Positions 63,980-64,000 of a stretch of DNA of 64,000 bases are shown here, piece after piece. Every line of letters starts with the position of its first letter. Within the stretch, counting starts at the first letter, position 1. The stretch is from Pseudomonas poae. Its GTDB lineage: Bacteria; Pseudomonadota; Gammaproteobacteria; Pseudomonadales; Pseudomonadaceae. The stretch is taken from assembly GCF_001439785.1 (NCBI RefSeq), contig NZ_JYLI01000005.1:124001-188000 (forward strand), read 5' to 3'. The notes below the pieces were generated by a model that was given only the letters and a program-made list of their open reading frames with translations, had not been told where the DNA came from and did not search any database. The translations under genes and the position numbers were made by a program.

Positions 63980-64000
63980 TGCTCGCCTGCCCCCTTTGCA

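Overview
This 64 kb window is chromosomal DNA of a Pseudomonas of the fluorescens group. The evidence is the high-GC coding sequence, the rpoS-nlpD-pcm-surE-truD-ispF and ispD-to-tcdA gene order shared with P. aeruginosa PAO1 (roughly PA3622 to PA3668), the 344-residue DapD type, and dispersed REPIN elements whose arms read like the GTGGGAGGGGGCTTGC repeats of P. fluorescens SBW25. I found 57 protein-coding genes (the first one partial). I saw no tRNA or rRNA gene, no insertion sequence, no prophage and no CRISPR array.

Region 1 (1-11.6 kb) holds the 3' end of the AHL acylase gene quiP, then a four-gene nucleic-acid repair set: MBL-fold exonuclease, ATP-dependent DNA ligase, Lhr-type helicase and the phosphoesterase PdeM. 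A five-gene polar amino-acid ABC transporter operon with an embedded aspartoacylase-like gene splits this set in two. A small proline-rich protein gene follows on the other strand.

Region 2 (11.7-21.2 kb) holds dcd and a cold-shock gene, then on the minus strand the stress/housekeeping series ispF-truD-surE-pcm-nlpD-rpoS. Next are the formaldehyde detoxification genes adhC and fghA with their divergent LysR regulator gfnR. The flank beyond rpoS differs from PAO1: rsmZ and fdxA are absent and a REPIN and a csp gene sit there instead.

Region 3 (21.2-47.5 kb, all minus strand) is a core super-cluster: ispD-ftsB-eno-kdsA-pyrG, tilS, accA, dnaE, rnhB-lpxB-lpxA-fabZ-lpxD-skp-bamA-rseP-dxr-cdsA-uppS-frr-pyrH and tsf-rpsB. 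It covers isoprenoid, LPS and fatty-acid precursors, outer-membrane assembly, translation and replication. Many start and stop codons overlap, which implies translational coupling.

Region 4 (47.8-64 kb) holds map, glnD, dapC, an isolated astacin-type metalloprotease with foreign-looking composition, a CPA1 antiporter, an ArsC/Spx-like reductase, dapD, csdA-csdE, tcdA, an ndvB-type GH17-GT2 glucan synthase and dapE. dapC, dapD and dapE, three lysine/diaminopimelate genes, all lie in this 13 kb stretch. A strongly structured non-coding element with a 20-bp three-way-junction stem lies between csdE and tcdA. It is the most unusual non-coding signal in the window. The astacin gene, the split repair cluster and the ispF start abutting a terminator are the other points that merit follow-up.
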